Shown here in pieces: positions 29,908 to 37,713 of a stretch of DNA of 59,041 bases; position 1 is the stretch's first letter, and every line of letters starts with the position of its first letter. Under the pieces are notes generated by a model that was not told where the DNA came from, did not search any database, and saw only the letters and a list, made by a program, of their open reading frames with translations. The translations under genes were made by a program, and so were the position numbers. The DNA comes from Oscillospiraceae bacterium (GTDB lineage: Bacteria > Bacillota > Clostridia > Oscillospirales > CAG-272): positions 1 to 59,041 of the forward strand of contig SVQY01000011.1 of NCBI GenBank assembly GCA_015065135.1. Direction: 5' to 3'.

Positions 29908-32148
29908 ATGACAGAGGCAGATCGCATTTTTGACCGCTTTCCCCCCTTTATCCGTGAGTATATCTTTACCCACTCCTGGGAAAACCTGCGCGGCGTACAG
30001 ATCGCCGCGGCGCGCACGGTGTTCGATACCGATCACCATCTTTTGCTGACCTCCGGCACCGCCAGCGGCAAGACAGAGGCAGCCTTCTTTCCCATCCTGG
30101 CCTCACTTTACGAGGCGCCCGCTGCCAGCGTGGGCGTGCTGTATATCGCCCCCCTCAAGAGCCTGATCAACGACCAGTTCGGCCGCATGGAGGAGCTGCT
30201 GCAGGAAAGCGGCATTCCCGTGACCCATTGGCACGGTGACGTGTCGGCCTCCCACAAGCGTCGGCTGCTGGAGACCCCCTCGGGCATCCTGCAGATCACG
30301 CCCGAGTCGCTGGAGGCGATGCTGATCCGCCGCTCCAACGATATGGTGCGACTTTTCGGCAACCTGCGCTTTGTGGTCATCGATGAGGTGCACACCCTCA
30401 CCGGCACCGACCGCGGCAATCAGATCCAATGCCAGCTTTCCCGTCTTGCCCGTCTCATAGGACATCAGCCGCGCCGCATTGGCCTTTCCGCTACTGTCGG
30501 CGACCCCGAGCTTGCGGCCGCGTGGCTGGCCGGAGATAGCAATATCCCCACAGACGTACCGCGTTTTTCGGCCGAAAACCTTCGTTGGCGGCTGGGAATG
30601 GAGCACTTCTTCTTCCAAAACGCCGACCCGGAGCAAGCCGACGATCAAAAGACTGCCGACCCGGAAAAGACGGCCGAGCTGGATGCGGGCTACGAATATA
30701 TGTACGACTGCGTGAAGGATAAAAAGGCGCTGGTCTTTTCCAACTCCCGCGAGGAGACCGAATACCTGACAGCCACCTTCCGCCAGATCGCTGAGCGCCG
30801 TCGCGAGCCCGATGTGTTCCTTATTCATCACGGCAACCTTTCCGCCGCTTTGCGCGAGGATGCGGAGATGAAGATGAAGGACGAGGACACGCGTGCCGTG
30901 ACCTGCGCCACCGTGACCATGGAGCTGGGCATCGACATCGGCAGATTGGAGCGTGTGCTGCAAAACGATGCGCCCACCTCGGTCTCCTCCTTCCTGCAGC
31001 GCCTTGGCCGCTCGGGCAGAAGGGGACAGCCCCCCGAAATGATGATGGTCTTCCGTGAGGAGGATCCGCTCCCCAACACCCCGCTGCCGCAGCTGATCCC
31101 CTGGGGACTGCTGCGTGCCATCGCCATCGTGCAGCTCTATATCGAGGAGCGCTTTATCGAGCCTCCCCGTGAAAAAAGAATGCCGATGAGCCTGCTGCTG
31201 CACCAGACCCTTAGCCAGCTGGCCTCGGGTGGCGAGCTGAGCCCCCGTGCGCTGGCCGAGCGCATCCTTTCCTTGCCGCCCTTCAGGGCGGTCAGCAAGG
31301 AGGACTACCGCACCCTTCTGGTCTCGATGCTGAATCATGAGCTTTTGCAGATGACCGAGGAAAAGGGACTGATCGTCGGGCTTGCAGGCGAGCGGCTGCT
31401 TGGCAGCTTCCAGTTTTTTGCGGTGTTCAAGGATAGCGAGGATTTCACCGTCCGCGCCGGCGACAGAGAGAAGGGCAGCGCCGAGGAGATCGGCACCATC
31501 ACCACGCCGCCCCCCGTCGGTGAGCGCTTTGCGCTGGCCGGTCGCGTGTGGGAGGTGGAGGAGCTTGACGTGCGCCGAAAGCTGGTGTACGTGCATCCCG
31601 TTCTCGGCAAGATGGAGGTCTCCTGGCCGGGTGATTATGGCGAGATACACACCAAAATCCTGCAACGTATGCAAAAAATCCTGCAAGAGGACACGGTTTA
31701 CCCCTATCTGAAGCCCAATGCGGCGCACCGCCTTGCGGTGGCGCGGCATCTGGCGCAAAATACCGGCGTGACCGATCACGCCCTGCTGCATCTGGGCGGC
31801 TCTACCTGGTGTCTGTTTCCGTTCCTCGGCACCAGATCCTTCCGCACGCTGCGCCGCTTTCTGGCCGCCAATGCCCGGGAGCTTGGCATCAGCGGCATCG
31901 AGTTTGACGGCTGCTATTATATCACCTTTCATATGGAGGGGGATCGCGAGGACTTCCTCTATGCGCTGGCACCGCTGCTGGCCCGTGGTATGGATTGCGA
32001 GGCTTTGGTCGGCCCTGCCGAAATGCCGCTTTTTGATAAGTTTGATCCCTTCATTCCGGGGGAGCTGCTGCGCCGTGCCTATGCCACGGATCGCCTGCGC
32101 CCCGACGAGGCGCTTGCCTTTCTGCAGAGTCTTGTAGAAGAGGGATAG
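29908..32148 (+). CDS. DEVH-box superfamily 2 helicase (BrxHI-like)
   Basis: A 746-residue helicase: motif I SGTASGKTEA (about residue 50), motif II IDEVH, motif III SATVGDPEL, and motif VI LQRLGRSGRRGQ. The second RecA domain is followed by a ~300-residue C-terminal part of Lhr-type helicases. It would use ATP to unwind or remodel nucleic acid. The start at 29908 is preferred to a GTG at 29899 because GAGGTGG precedes it. Its stop is followed by a large perfect palindrome. Confidence 0.83.
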   Translation: MTEADRIFDRFPPFIREYIFTHSWENLRGVQIAAARTVFDTDHHLLLTSGTASGKTEAAFFPILASLYEAPAASVGVLYIAPLKSLINDQFGRMEELLQESGIPVTHWHGDVSASHKRRLLETPSGILQITPESLEAMLIRRSNDMVRLFGNLRFVVIDEVHTLTGTDRGNQIQCQLSRLARLIGHQPRRIGLSATVGDPELAAAWLAGDSNIPTDVPRFSAENLRWRLGMEHFFFQNADPEQADDQKTADPEKTAELDAGYEYMYDCVKDKKALVFSNSREETEYLTATFRQIAERRREPDVFLIHHGNLSAALREDAEMKMKDEDTRAVTCATVTMELGIDIGRLERVLQNDAPTSVSSFLQRLGRSGRRGQPPEMMMVFREEDPLPNTPLPQLIPWGLLRAIAIVQLYIEERFIEPPREKRMPMSLLLHQTLSQLASGGELSPRALAERILSLPPFRAVSKEDYRTLLVSMLNHELLQMTEEKGLIVGLAGERLLGSFQFFAVFKDSEDFTVRAGDREKGSAEEIGTITTPPPVGERFALAGRVWEVEELDVRRKLVYVHPVLGKMEVSWPGDYGEIHTKILQRMQKILQEDTVYPYLKPNAAHRLAVARHLAQNTGVTDHALLHLGGSTWCLFPFLGTRSFRTLRRFLAANARELGISGIEFDGCYYITFHMEGDREDFLYALAPLLARGMDCEALVGPAEMPLFDKFDPFIPGELLRRAYATDRLRPDEALAFLQSLVEEG

Positions 32149-32166
32149 GAGATGCGTAGGTTGCGA

Positions 32167-32212
32167 AAGGAAAGGGGGAGGGGCTTTTGCAAAAGCCCCT
32201 CCCCCTTTCCTT
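32167..32212. repeat. 46-bp perfect palindrome (terminator or cruciform)
   Basis: Two 23-base arms without any spacer (AAGGAAAGGGGGAGGGG...), directly after the helicase stop. It may act as a strong terminator, but no T run follows. The centre has TTTTGCAAAA. Confidence 0.8.
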
Positions 32213-32297
32213 GTGCCTGCGGCACATCCTTACCCCCTCCCCAAAACCTTCACATGTGTTTGAAAATAACGTGTTCTGCCGTTTGGAGGTGTGCTTG

Positions 32298-32345
32298 TGG
32301 GGGCGACCATCGGTCGTTCGCTATCACACCCGTCGCACCGCGCCA
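32298..32345. repeat. dispersed repeat copy (GGGGGCGACCATCGGTCG type)
   Basis: A 48-base stretch that recurs with few changes at about 37528-37577 (GGGCGACCATCGGTCGT, then CCGTCGCACCGC). Both lie between genes. Confidence 0.6.
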
Positions 32346-32385
32346 CGCGGCGGGAAGCGCCCTTCCTCAAAAATCAAAATTCCCA

Positions 32386-32414
32386 TTGACATCGCGCTCA
32401 CGGCGTGCTATAAT
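32386..32414 (+). promoter_or_regulatory. consensus promoter of AraC/beta-helix unit
   Basis: TTGACA and TATAAT with a 17-base spacer. Confidence 0.85.
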
Positions 32415-32449
32415 GCAAGTGGTTAAAAAGTAAGATAGGAGGGGTGCCC

Positions 32450-33253
32450 TTGCTGCTTTATCAAACCGAAAATTTTGGCCGCAGCTTTGACTATCGCCAT
32501 CGGTATCACGATCGCTTTGTGATACCCACTCACATTCACGAGTACAGCGAATTTCTCTACGTGATCGAGGGGGAAATGACGATGTACGTGGGTGGCACGC
32601 AGTACCGTGTGCCTGCCGGGCACCTGGCATTCTCGCTGCCCAACGAGATCCACGCCTATACTGACGAGACCCCCTGCCGCTGCCTTTGCGCCGTCTTTTC
32701 CAATGATTTTATTCCGCTGTTTTTCAGCCGTCTCGGTGACGGCAGACCCGAGACCCCTGTGCTGGATATGCGGGATCAGCTGCCGCTGCTGAAGGCGCTG
32801 GAGCAGACCGATTTCGGGGATGCGATGCGGCTTTCGGGCCTGCTCAATCTGATCTATGCCGCCTTTTTGCAAAAAACGGCCATCGTAGACCGTCCGCGCG
32901 AGAGCGCGAGCCTCTACCGCTCAGCCATTGCCTATATCGCGGCGCATTTCACCGAGGATATCTCGCTTGCCGATGTGGCGGCGCAGCTTGGCTATCACGA
33001 AAAATATCTCTCCTCGGCGCTGCATTCGCTGACGGGAATGAATTTCTGTATGTTTCTCGCCTCCTATCGGGTGGATCTTGCCAAGCGCATCCTCCGCTCC
33101 GCCGAGGGGCGAAAAAAGAGCATTTCGCAGGTGGCGATGGAGGTGGGCTTTTCCTCGATCAACACCTTCAACCGCTCCTTTAAGAGATTGACCGGTGTCA
33201 CGCCCGGAGAATATTGCAAGGCGCAGAGCCAAGGCTCTGCCGAACGGAGGTAA
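32450..33253 (+). CDS. AraC-family transcriptional regulator
   Basis: A 267-residue activator. The N-terminal cupin (HIHEYSEFLYVIEGEMTMYV) senses a small molecule, likely a sugar. The C-terminal 100 residues hold two helix-turn-helix motifs (SLADVAAQLGYHEKYLSS and ISQVAMEVGFSSINTFNRSF) typical of the family. The start TTG at 32450 lies seven bases from AGGAGG; a GTG at 32444 is too close. It is four bases ahead of the beta-helix gene, so it probably controls its own operon. Confidence 0.83.
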   Translation: MLLYQTENFGRSFDYRHRYHDRFVIPTHIHEYSEFLYVIEGEMTMYVGGTQYRVPAGHLAFSLPNEIHAYTDETPCRCLCAVFSNDFIPLFFSRLGDGRPETPVLDMRDQLPLLKALEQTDFGDAMRLSGLLNLIYAAFLQKTAIVDRPRESASLYRSAIAYIAAHFTEDISLADVAAQLGYHEKYLSSALHSLTGMNFCMFLASYRVDLAKRILRSAEGRKKSISQVAMEVGFSSINTFNRSFKRLTGVTPGEYCKAQSQGSAERR

Positions 33254-33256
33254 ATT

Positions 33257-34384
33257 ATGATGAAAGAACAGCTTACACCCCTTTCGTTTTGTACGGGGGA
33301 GGGCAGCGAGCAGCGCCCTTATGCTTCTGCCGACGGCACCGCAGGCTTGCAGGCGGCACTGGCGGAGCTGACACACGGCGGCGCGGTGCGCCTGCCCGCC
33401 GCTCGCTACAACATGACCGAGACGGTCACGGTCACCGAGTCGGGCACCGCCCTCGTAGGTGATATATGGGCCTGCAACACCGACCCCAACGGCGTGTTTG
33501 AGACCTCCTTCGGTGTCAAGCTGCGTCAGATCGGAGAGCACCCCGTTATTCGCGTAGGGTGTGATCGGGTGATCAGCGGCACCCTTTTGCGCGAGATCGG
33601 CGTGCAGGGCGATATTCCGGGTATGGATACCAGAGAGCGCTTTGATGTCAACGCCCCTGTCACCAATGCGGGGCTTTTGCTGGATGCGGTGCGCACTGAC
33701 CAATGCACCTTTGACCGCCTTTCCTTCTGCGGACTCGGTGCCGGCATTGCGGTCTGCGGCAACGCGGAGGTAGATGCCTGCCGCTTTGAGAATTGCAACA
33801 CCGATGGCTGCGCCGTGGGCCTTTATTTCTCCCCCCGCGCCTCCTTTTACGCCCGCGTGCATCGCTGCGTGATCGCGGATAACCCCTATTACGGTGTGCT
33901 GGTGGACGGCCGCGGCAAGCTCATACACAATCTGGAGCTGACCGAGACCCATTTTGTCCGCAACGGCGGCTGCTTCCGCCCCGAAATGCCTCAGCAGGCG
34001 GCCGTGTCGCTGCTACAGGTGTCGGGCTGTGCCGTGGAGCGAAATAACTTTGACGATCCCGGCACCTTCTGGTATTATGAGGACACCGCCACCGAGAACA
34101 ATCAGCGGCAGCCTCGCAAGAGCGACGTGGTGGCGCTGCACGTCAGCGGCAACAAAAACCGCATACGTGATAACATTTTTCAGCACAGCAAGAGCGTTGC
34201 GATGATCGTGGAGGGCGATGCCAACGTGCTGATGGGCAACATCACCGACGGCGACGTGGTGGTCTCGGGCAAGGGGAATATCATCTGCGGACTGGCCCTG
34301 CAAAAGGATGCCCGTCTCATCCTGCGGAGCGCAACGGATACCGTGATCACCGGCGTTCCCGAGAACCGCATTGTGAGAGAGTAA
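33257..34384 (+). CDS. parallel beta-helix protein (pectate-lyase-like fold)
   Basis: A 375-residue protein. It begins with DGTAGLQAALAEL, the usual start of right-handed beta-helix glycan enzymes (DDTxALQxAL), and then runs through strands such as NRIRDNIFQHSKSVAMIVEG. No signal peptide is present, so it acts in the cytoplasm or is not exported by the Sec route. The catalytic residues of a known family are not evident. CGGAGG precedes ATG 33257. Regulation by the preceding AraC gene is likely. Confidence 0.7.
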   Translation: MMKEQLTPLSFCTGEGSEQRPYASADGTAGLQAALAELTHGGAVRLPAARYNMTETVTVTESGTALVGDIWACNTDPNGVFETSFGVKLRQIGEHPVIRVGCDRVISGTLLREIGVQGDIPGMDTRERFDVNAPVTNAGLLLDAVRTDQCTFDRLSFCGLGAGIAVCGNAEVDACRFENCNTDGCAVGLYFSPRASFYARVHRCVIADNPYYGVLVDGRGKLIHNLELTETHFVRNGGCFRPEMPQQAAVSLLQVSGCAVERNNFDDPGTFWYYEDTATENNQRQPRKSDVVALHVSGNKNRIRDNIFQHSKSVAMIVEGDANVLMGNITDGDVVVSGKGNIICGLALQKDARLILRSATDTVITGVPENRIVRE

Positions 34385-34397
34385 AATAAAAAGGAAA

Positions 34398-34425
34398 GCG
34401 GAAAGCCAAAGGCTTTCCGCTTTTT
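34398..34425 (+). terminator. terminator after beta-helix gene
   Basis: Hairpin GCGGAAAGCC-AAA-GGCTTTCCGC followed by five T. Confidence 0.9.
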
Positions 34426-34478
34426 GCTTGCTTCCGCAACTGCACCACGCGGCTTTGCGCCATGCTCGCACAAACTTA

Positions 34479-34530
34479 AGCCCTCCCTTGTGAGGGAGGG
34501 GGGACCGCTTGCGGTGGGAGAGTAGTTCCT
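34479..34530. repeat. dispersed intergenic palindrome copy
   Basis: AGCCCTCCCTTGTGAGGGAGGG hairpin followed by a second half GGACCGCTTGCGG. It is the same family as at 903 and 36930. A frame running across this and the tRNAs is not a gene. Confidence 0.55.
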
Positions 34531-34569
34531 CCTATGCCCCTCGCACCGCACAACGCGGCTTTGCACCAC

Positions 34570-34755
34570 ACCACGCGGTGTCCCGAGGGGCCACCGCTTT
34601 CACCGCGAAAAAAGTCCACGCACGGCGCGTCCTTTTTCCGCGCAGCGGGTGGACGGCGGCGCAGCCGCCTATTCGTCACGCAAGCCTGCGGCTTGCTATG
34701 CAGTTTTGTGCCAAAACTGCACCACGCGGTGTCCCGAGGGGCCACCGCTTTCACC
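34570..34755. repeat. 35-bp direct repeat pair next to tRNA-Tyr
   Basis: Two identical 35-base copies (34570-34604 and 34721-34755) 151 bases apart, core CGGTGTCCCGAGGGGCC. They look like remnants of duplicated intergenic DNA near the tRNA terminator. Confidence 0.75.
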
Positions 34756-34768
34756 ACAAGAAAAGCCC

Positions 34769-34792
34769 GACACAAACGTGTCGGGCTTTTCT
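34769..34792 (-). terminator. terminator of tRNA-Tyr
   Basis: Hairpin AAGCCCGACAC-AAAC-GTGTCGGGCTT with T runs on both strands, three bases from the tRNA 3' end on the minus strand. Confidence 0.85.
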
Positions 34793-34794
34793 TG

Positions 34795-34879
34795 TGGTGG
34801 GAGCGGGTGGATTCGGACCACCGAAGGCATTGCCAGCAGATTTACAGTCTGTCCCCTTTGGCCACTCGGGAACGCTCCC
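34795..34879 (-). tRNA. tRNA-Tyr (GTA)
   Basis: An 85-nt type II tRNA: acceptor GGGAGCG, anticodon loop CTGTAAA (GTA), a long variable arm, T arm GGTGG-TCCGAAT-CCACC and encoded CCA. Confidence 0.94.
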
Positions 34880-34926
34880 ATATGAAATTGAATGTGTTCG
34901 GCGGCGAGGCCGCCGCCGAGCATCAC

Positions 34927-35001
34927 TGGAGCTGGTGAACGGAGTCGAACCATCAACCTGCTGATTACAAATCAGCTGCTCTGCCATTGAGCCACACCAG
35001 C
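34927..35001 (-). tRNA. tRNA-Thr (TGT)
   Basis: A 75-nt tRNA: acceptor GCTGGTG, anticodon loop TTTGTAA (TGT), T arm GATGG-TTCGACT-CCGTT and encoded CCA. It is transcribed ahead of tRNA-Tyr on the same strand. Confidence 0.92.
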
Positions 35002-35077
35002 GATTTTCGGAACGTTGCTATTATAACACATTCAAAGGGGCTTGTCAATACCTTTTTTCATTTTTTTGAAAAAGTTT

Positions 35078-35326
35078 TTATGTATCCTCCCGCGCGGCTC
35101 TGTCGGCGATCAGAGCAAGCGCCGTCAGCGCCAGAAAAGCCGCCAGCGGATAGGTCAATGCCTCGCCGAAATAGCTCGCCGTTGCCGCCGAATAGGGCGC
35201 GCTGCGCCGCACCTCCAGCAGTAATCGAAGCAGGGAAAGCAGGATCGGCGGCATGCCAAGCAGCAGCATCCGCTCTGCGATCGGCATCAGAAAGTGCTTT
35301 TTTCTATCAATTTTCTTTATATTCAT
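35078..35326 (-). CDS. small membrane protein with two helices
   Basis: An 82-residue protein. A basic start (NIKKIDRKKH) precedes two hydrophobic segments (AERMLLLGMPPILLSLL and YPLAAFLALTALALIA), so it is an inner-membrane hairpin. GGAGG precedes ATG 35326. The promoter at 35383-35411 (minus, TTGCCG and TACAAT) suits it. No family is recognised. Confidence 0.6.
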   Translation of the reverse strand: MNIKKIDRKKHFLMPIAERMLLLGMPPILLSLLRLLLEVRRSAPYSAATASYFGEALTYPLAAFLALTALALIADRAAREDT

Positions 35327-35382
35327 GCAAGACCTCCGTTTATGCATAAACGCGTGCGCAGAACATGTCCTCCGTCAGCTCT

Positions 35383-35411
35383 ATTGTAGCAGATATCGGC
35401 ACTTTCGGCAA
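35383..35411 (-). promoter_or_regulatory. promoter of small membrane protein gene
   Basis: On the minus strand TTGCCG and extended TGCTACAAT with a 17-base spacer. The remaining bases up to 35640 hold nothing that I can name. Confidence 0.55.
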
Positions 35412-35700
35412 GTCCTCAATATTTGGAAGCACAGGGAGACCTTGGATGCATACACGCAAAAAAACATCGTATTTTTACGCAAAATCACGTTCTTTTTTTA
35501 TCTTGTGTGAATAAATATTCGTTCTTAATGATTAAAAATGCCGATGCAGATGATGCGTCGGGCAAAAATGATCCAAAAACCGGAAAAACTGCACAGAATG
35601 TGGGTGTGTGCGTATGAAGCGGAAACAAAAATTCTCGTGCCGTGCTATAATGGCGAAGCAGCACGGCCGCAGCACCCAAAACACCGAAAAGGAGAAAGCG

Positions 35701-35970
35701 ATGCAATCGGAAAGTGGATCATCGTCAGAAGCAGAGGTGACAGCGCAGGTAATTTGCGAGGAACACCGCATTGTAGCGGGACGTACAGTTGTGTACCGCC
35801 TGCTCGCGCTGCCGTCGCAATACGCGATGGAGCTGCAGATGGGGAAGGAGATCTGCCGCATAGAGGTGGGAGAGGCACACCCGGAGGCAGAGCGCATTTT
35901 CGCGCTGATGGTAAAAGGCCTGGTCACGCCCTGCAGTGCCCCGTATATCTGGGAGGACCTGAATGCTTGA
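35701..35970 (+). CDS. small unknown protein (DUF6514-like)
   Basis: An 89-residue protein (VVYRLLALPSQYAMEL, then IWEDLNA at the end) found in many Clostridia as a conserved hypothetical; the family name is given tentatively. The start at 35701 follows AAAAGGAG. An extended -10 (TGCTATAAT, 35643-35651) lies 50 bases upstream. It is upstream of nrdR on the same strand. Confidence 0.6.
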   Translation: MQSESGSSSEAEVTAQVICEEHRIVAGRTVVYRLLALPSQYAMELQMGKEICRIEVGEAHPEAERIFALMVKGLVTPCSAPYIWEDLNA

Positions 35971-36008
35971 ATTGTAGGAAATACCGCAGAAAAAGCTGAT
36001 TTTAGGTC

Positions 36009-36037
36009 TTTACAAATCCATGGATTTGTGTTATAAT
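36009..36037 (+). promoter_or_regulatory. nrdR promoter with 18-bp palindrome in its spacer
   Basis: TTTACA (36009-36014) and TATAAT (36032-36037) with a 17-base spacer. The perfect palindrome ACAAATCCATGGATTTGT (36012-36029) fills nearly the whole spacer, an ideal repressor site. Confidence 0.75.
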
Positions 36038-36073
36038 CGTATACGGAAAAGATTTTCTATTCTACAGGAAGGA

Positions 36074-36553
36074 ATGCCCTGCGCATATCAAGAATTTATG
36101 AGATGTCCCAATTGCGGTTGCCCTGACAGCAAGGTGATCGATTCCCGTCCCGTTGAGGAGGGAAACAGTATTCGTCGCCGTCGTGAGTGCCTGGAGTGCC
36201 AGAAGCGCTTTACCACCTTTGAGGTGCTGGAGTCGGTCCAGATCCTTGTGGTGAAAAAGGACGGCAGCAAGGAGCTGTTTGACCGCTCCAAAATGCTTTC
36301 CGGCATTATGAAGGCTTGCCAGAAGCGCCCTGTCAAGGGTGAAGAGATCGCCGCCGAGATCGAGGCGGAGCTGCAGAACAATCTGGTGCAGGAGATCTCC
36401 TCCCGTCAGCTGGGCGAAATGATCATGGTCAAGCTCAAGCAGCGTGATGACGTGGCCTATGTGCGCTTTGCCTCGGTCTACCGCGAGTTCAAAGATCTGG
36501 ATACCTTCCTTGCAGAGCTGAAGGTGCTGAAGGATCATAGCGAGCGCAAATAA
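36074..36553 (+). CDS. nrdR: transcriptional repressor NrdR
   Basis: The ribonucleotide reductase repressor: a zinc ribbon (CPNCG and CLEC) at the start, RRRRECLECQKRFTTFE typical of the family, and an ATP-cone domain from residue ~50 (LVVKKDGSKELFDRSKML). It senses the ATP/dATP ratio and binds NrdR boxes before nrd genes. ATG 36074 has CAGGA at four bases; ATG 36098 gives the usual MRCP start but has no RBS. Two terminators follow. Confidence 0.9.
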   Translation: MPCAYQEFMRCPNCGCPDSKVIDSRPVEEGNSIRRRRECLECQKRFTTFEVLESVQILVVKKDGSKELFDRSKMLSGIMKACQKRPVKGEEIAAEIEAELQNNLVQEISSRQLGEMIMVKLKQRDDVAYVRFASVYREFKDLDTFLAELKVLKDHSERK

Positions 36554-36573
36554 AAAAGTGCCATAACGGTATG

Positions 36574-36599
36574 AAAAATCGCACACGGTGCGACTTTTT
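36574..36599 (+). terminator. terminator after nrdR
   Basis: TCGCAC-ACG-GTGCGA hairpin followed by five T. Confidence 0.7.
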
Positions 36600-36616
36600 C
36601 GTGCCCCCAATACAGC

Positions 36617-36655
36617 AAAAGCGCGGCGCCCGATACGCAGGGCGCCGCGCTTTTT
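36617..36655. terminator. second hairpin terminator
   Basis: AAAAGCGCGGCGCCC and GGGCGCCGCGCTTTTT, a strong hairpin with T and A tails on both sides, so it can stop transcription from either side. Confidence 0.75.
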
Positions 36656-36659
36656 GTGC

Positions 36660-37640
36660 CTCCGCCCAATGCCTCGGCTGCGGCGGCACTTCTCACGCCT
36701 AAATTCGCCTGCGGCGAATAAATAGAGATTTCGCGGCGGCTAAACGCCGCCTGATTTACCTGCTCGCAAGCGAGCAAAAAAGGCTTGCACCTCGGCATAG
36801 CCTCGGTTTTGCTATGCAAAAACAGCAAGCCTTTTGCAAGCAAATTACCGAAATCTCCGGTGACGTGTTGTACCAAATCGCAGTTCCGCGCCGCCTGCCG
36901 GCTGCACACGATGCTCGCACAAATTTAAGCCTTCCCTTGCGAAGGAAGGGGGACCACGAAGTGGTGGAGGGAGTGAGCGCAACAACGGAAAAGCAGTTGC
37001 GATATGGCGAGTGCGGAACCCCCTGTTCCGCTACTCCTTCCGTCGCCTGCGGCGCCACCTCCCTCCGCAGGGAGGCTTTTGGATAGCCTTGCGTTTGGTA
37101 CACCTCATCCGTCACGCATTCGCGTGCCACCTTCCCCCACTGGGGAAGGCAGAAGTGCAGCGAGCCTTTTATAAAACCGTTCTGTGGGCAAGCATTCTGT
37201 TTACCAAATGCGCACCCACTTTAGCCTTCCCCCACTCGAAGTGTAGCGAACCGTTTTGAATACTTCTTTATGGATGAGCCTGCTGTTTATCAAATTCGCA
37301 CTCACTTTAGCCTTCCTCTACTGGGAAAGGCAGAAGTGCAGTGAACCGATTTGTAAGCAGCAAACCGATTTGTAAAATCACTCTACGGGTAAGCGTTTTG
37401 CTTATCGAATTCGTACTTGCTTTAGCCTTCCCCAGTGGGGGAAGGGGGACCGCGATAGCGGTGGATGAGGTGTTCTCCCGTCTCCGCACCACCTGCCGGC
37501 TGCGCACGATGTTCGCACAAGCCCTGTAGGGGGCGACCATCGGTCGTCCGCTGCTACCACGCCGTCGCACCGCACCACGGGGCGGATTTTAGCCTTTCCT
37601 GTGTGTGCGCCTCACCTTTTCGCCCCATCCTTTTGTTTGC
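36660..37640. repeat. geneless region of degenerate intergenic repeats
   Basis: No reading frame here looks real. Several palindrome copies occur (about 36928-36975, 37040-37080, 37128-37150, 37425-37470). A tandem series of ~100-bp units marked by TTTAGCCTTCC appears at 37220, 37316 and 37421. A second copy of the 32298 repeat lies at 37528-37577. Confidence 0.6.
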
Positions 37641-37643
37641 GTA

Positions 37644-37672
37644 TTGACATTTGTTGCGCGGATGTGTATAAT
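37644..37672 (+). promoter_or_regulatory. promoter of sodium-dependent transporter gene
   Basis: TTGACA and TATAAT with a 17-base spacer. Confidence 0.88.
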
Positions 37673-37713
37673 AAAAACGGTTCAATTTCATTTTATCAGA
37701 AACGGAGTTAGTT

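Noticed and set aside
30103-31932. 609-residue open frame antisense to the helicase
   Set aside because: The helicase motifs on the plus strand are unmistakable; the antisense frame has no RBS or domain. The same holds for 26849-28540 and 56340-58745 on the minus strand.
34509-34964. 151-residue frame across repeats and tRNA-Tyr/tRNA-Thr
   Set aside because: It overlaps two tRNA genes and intergenic repeats.
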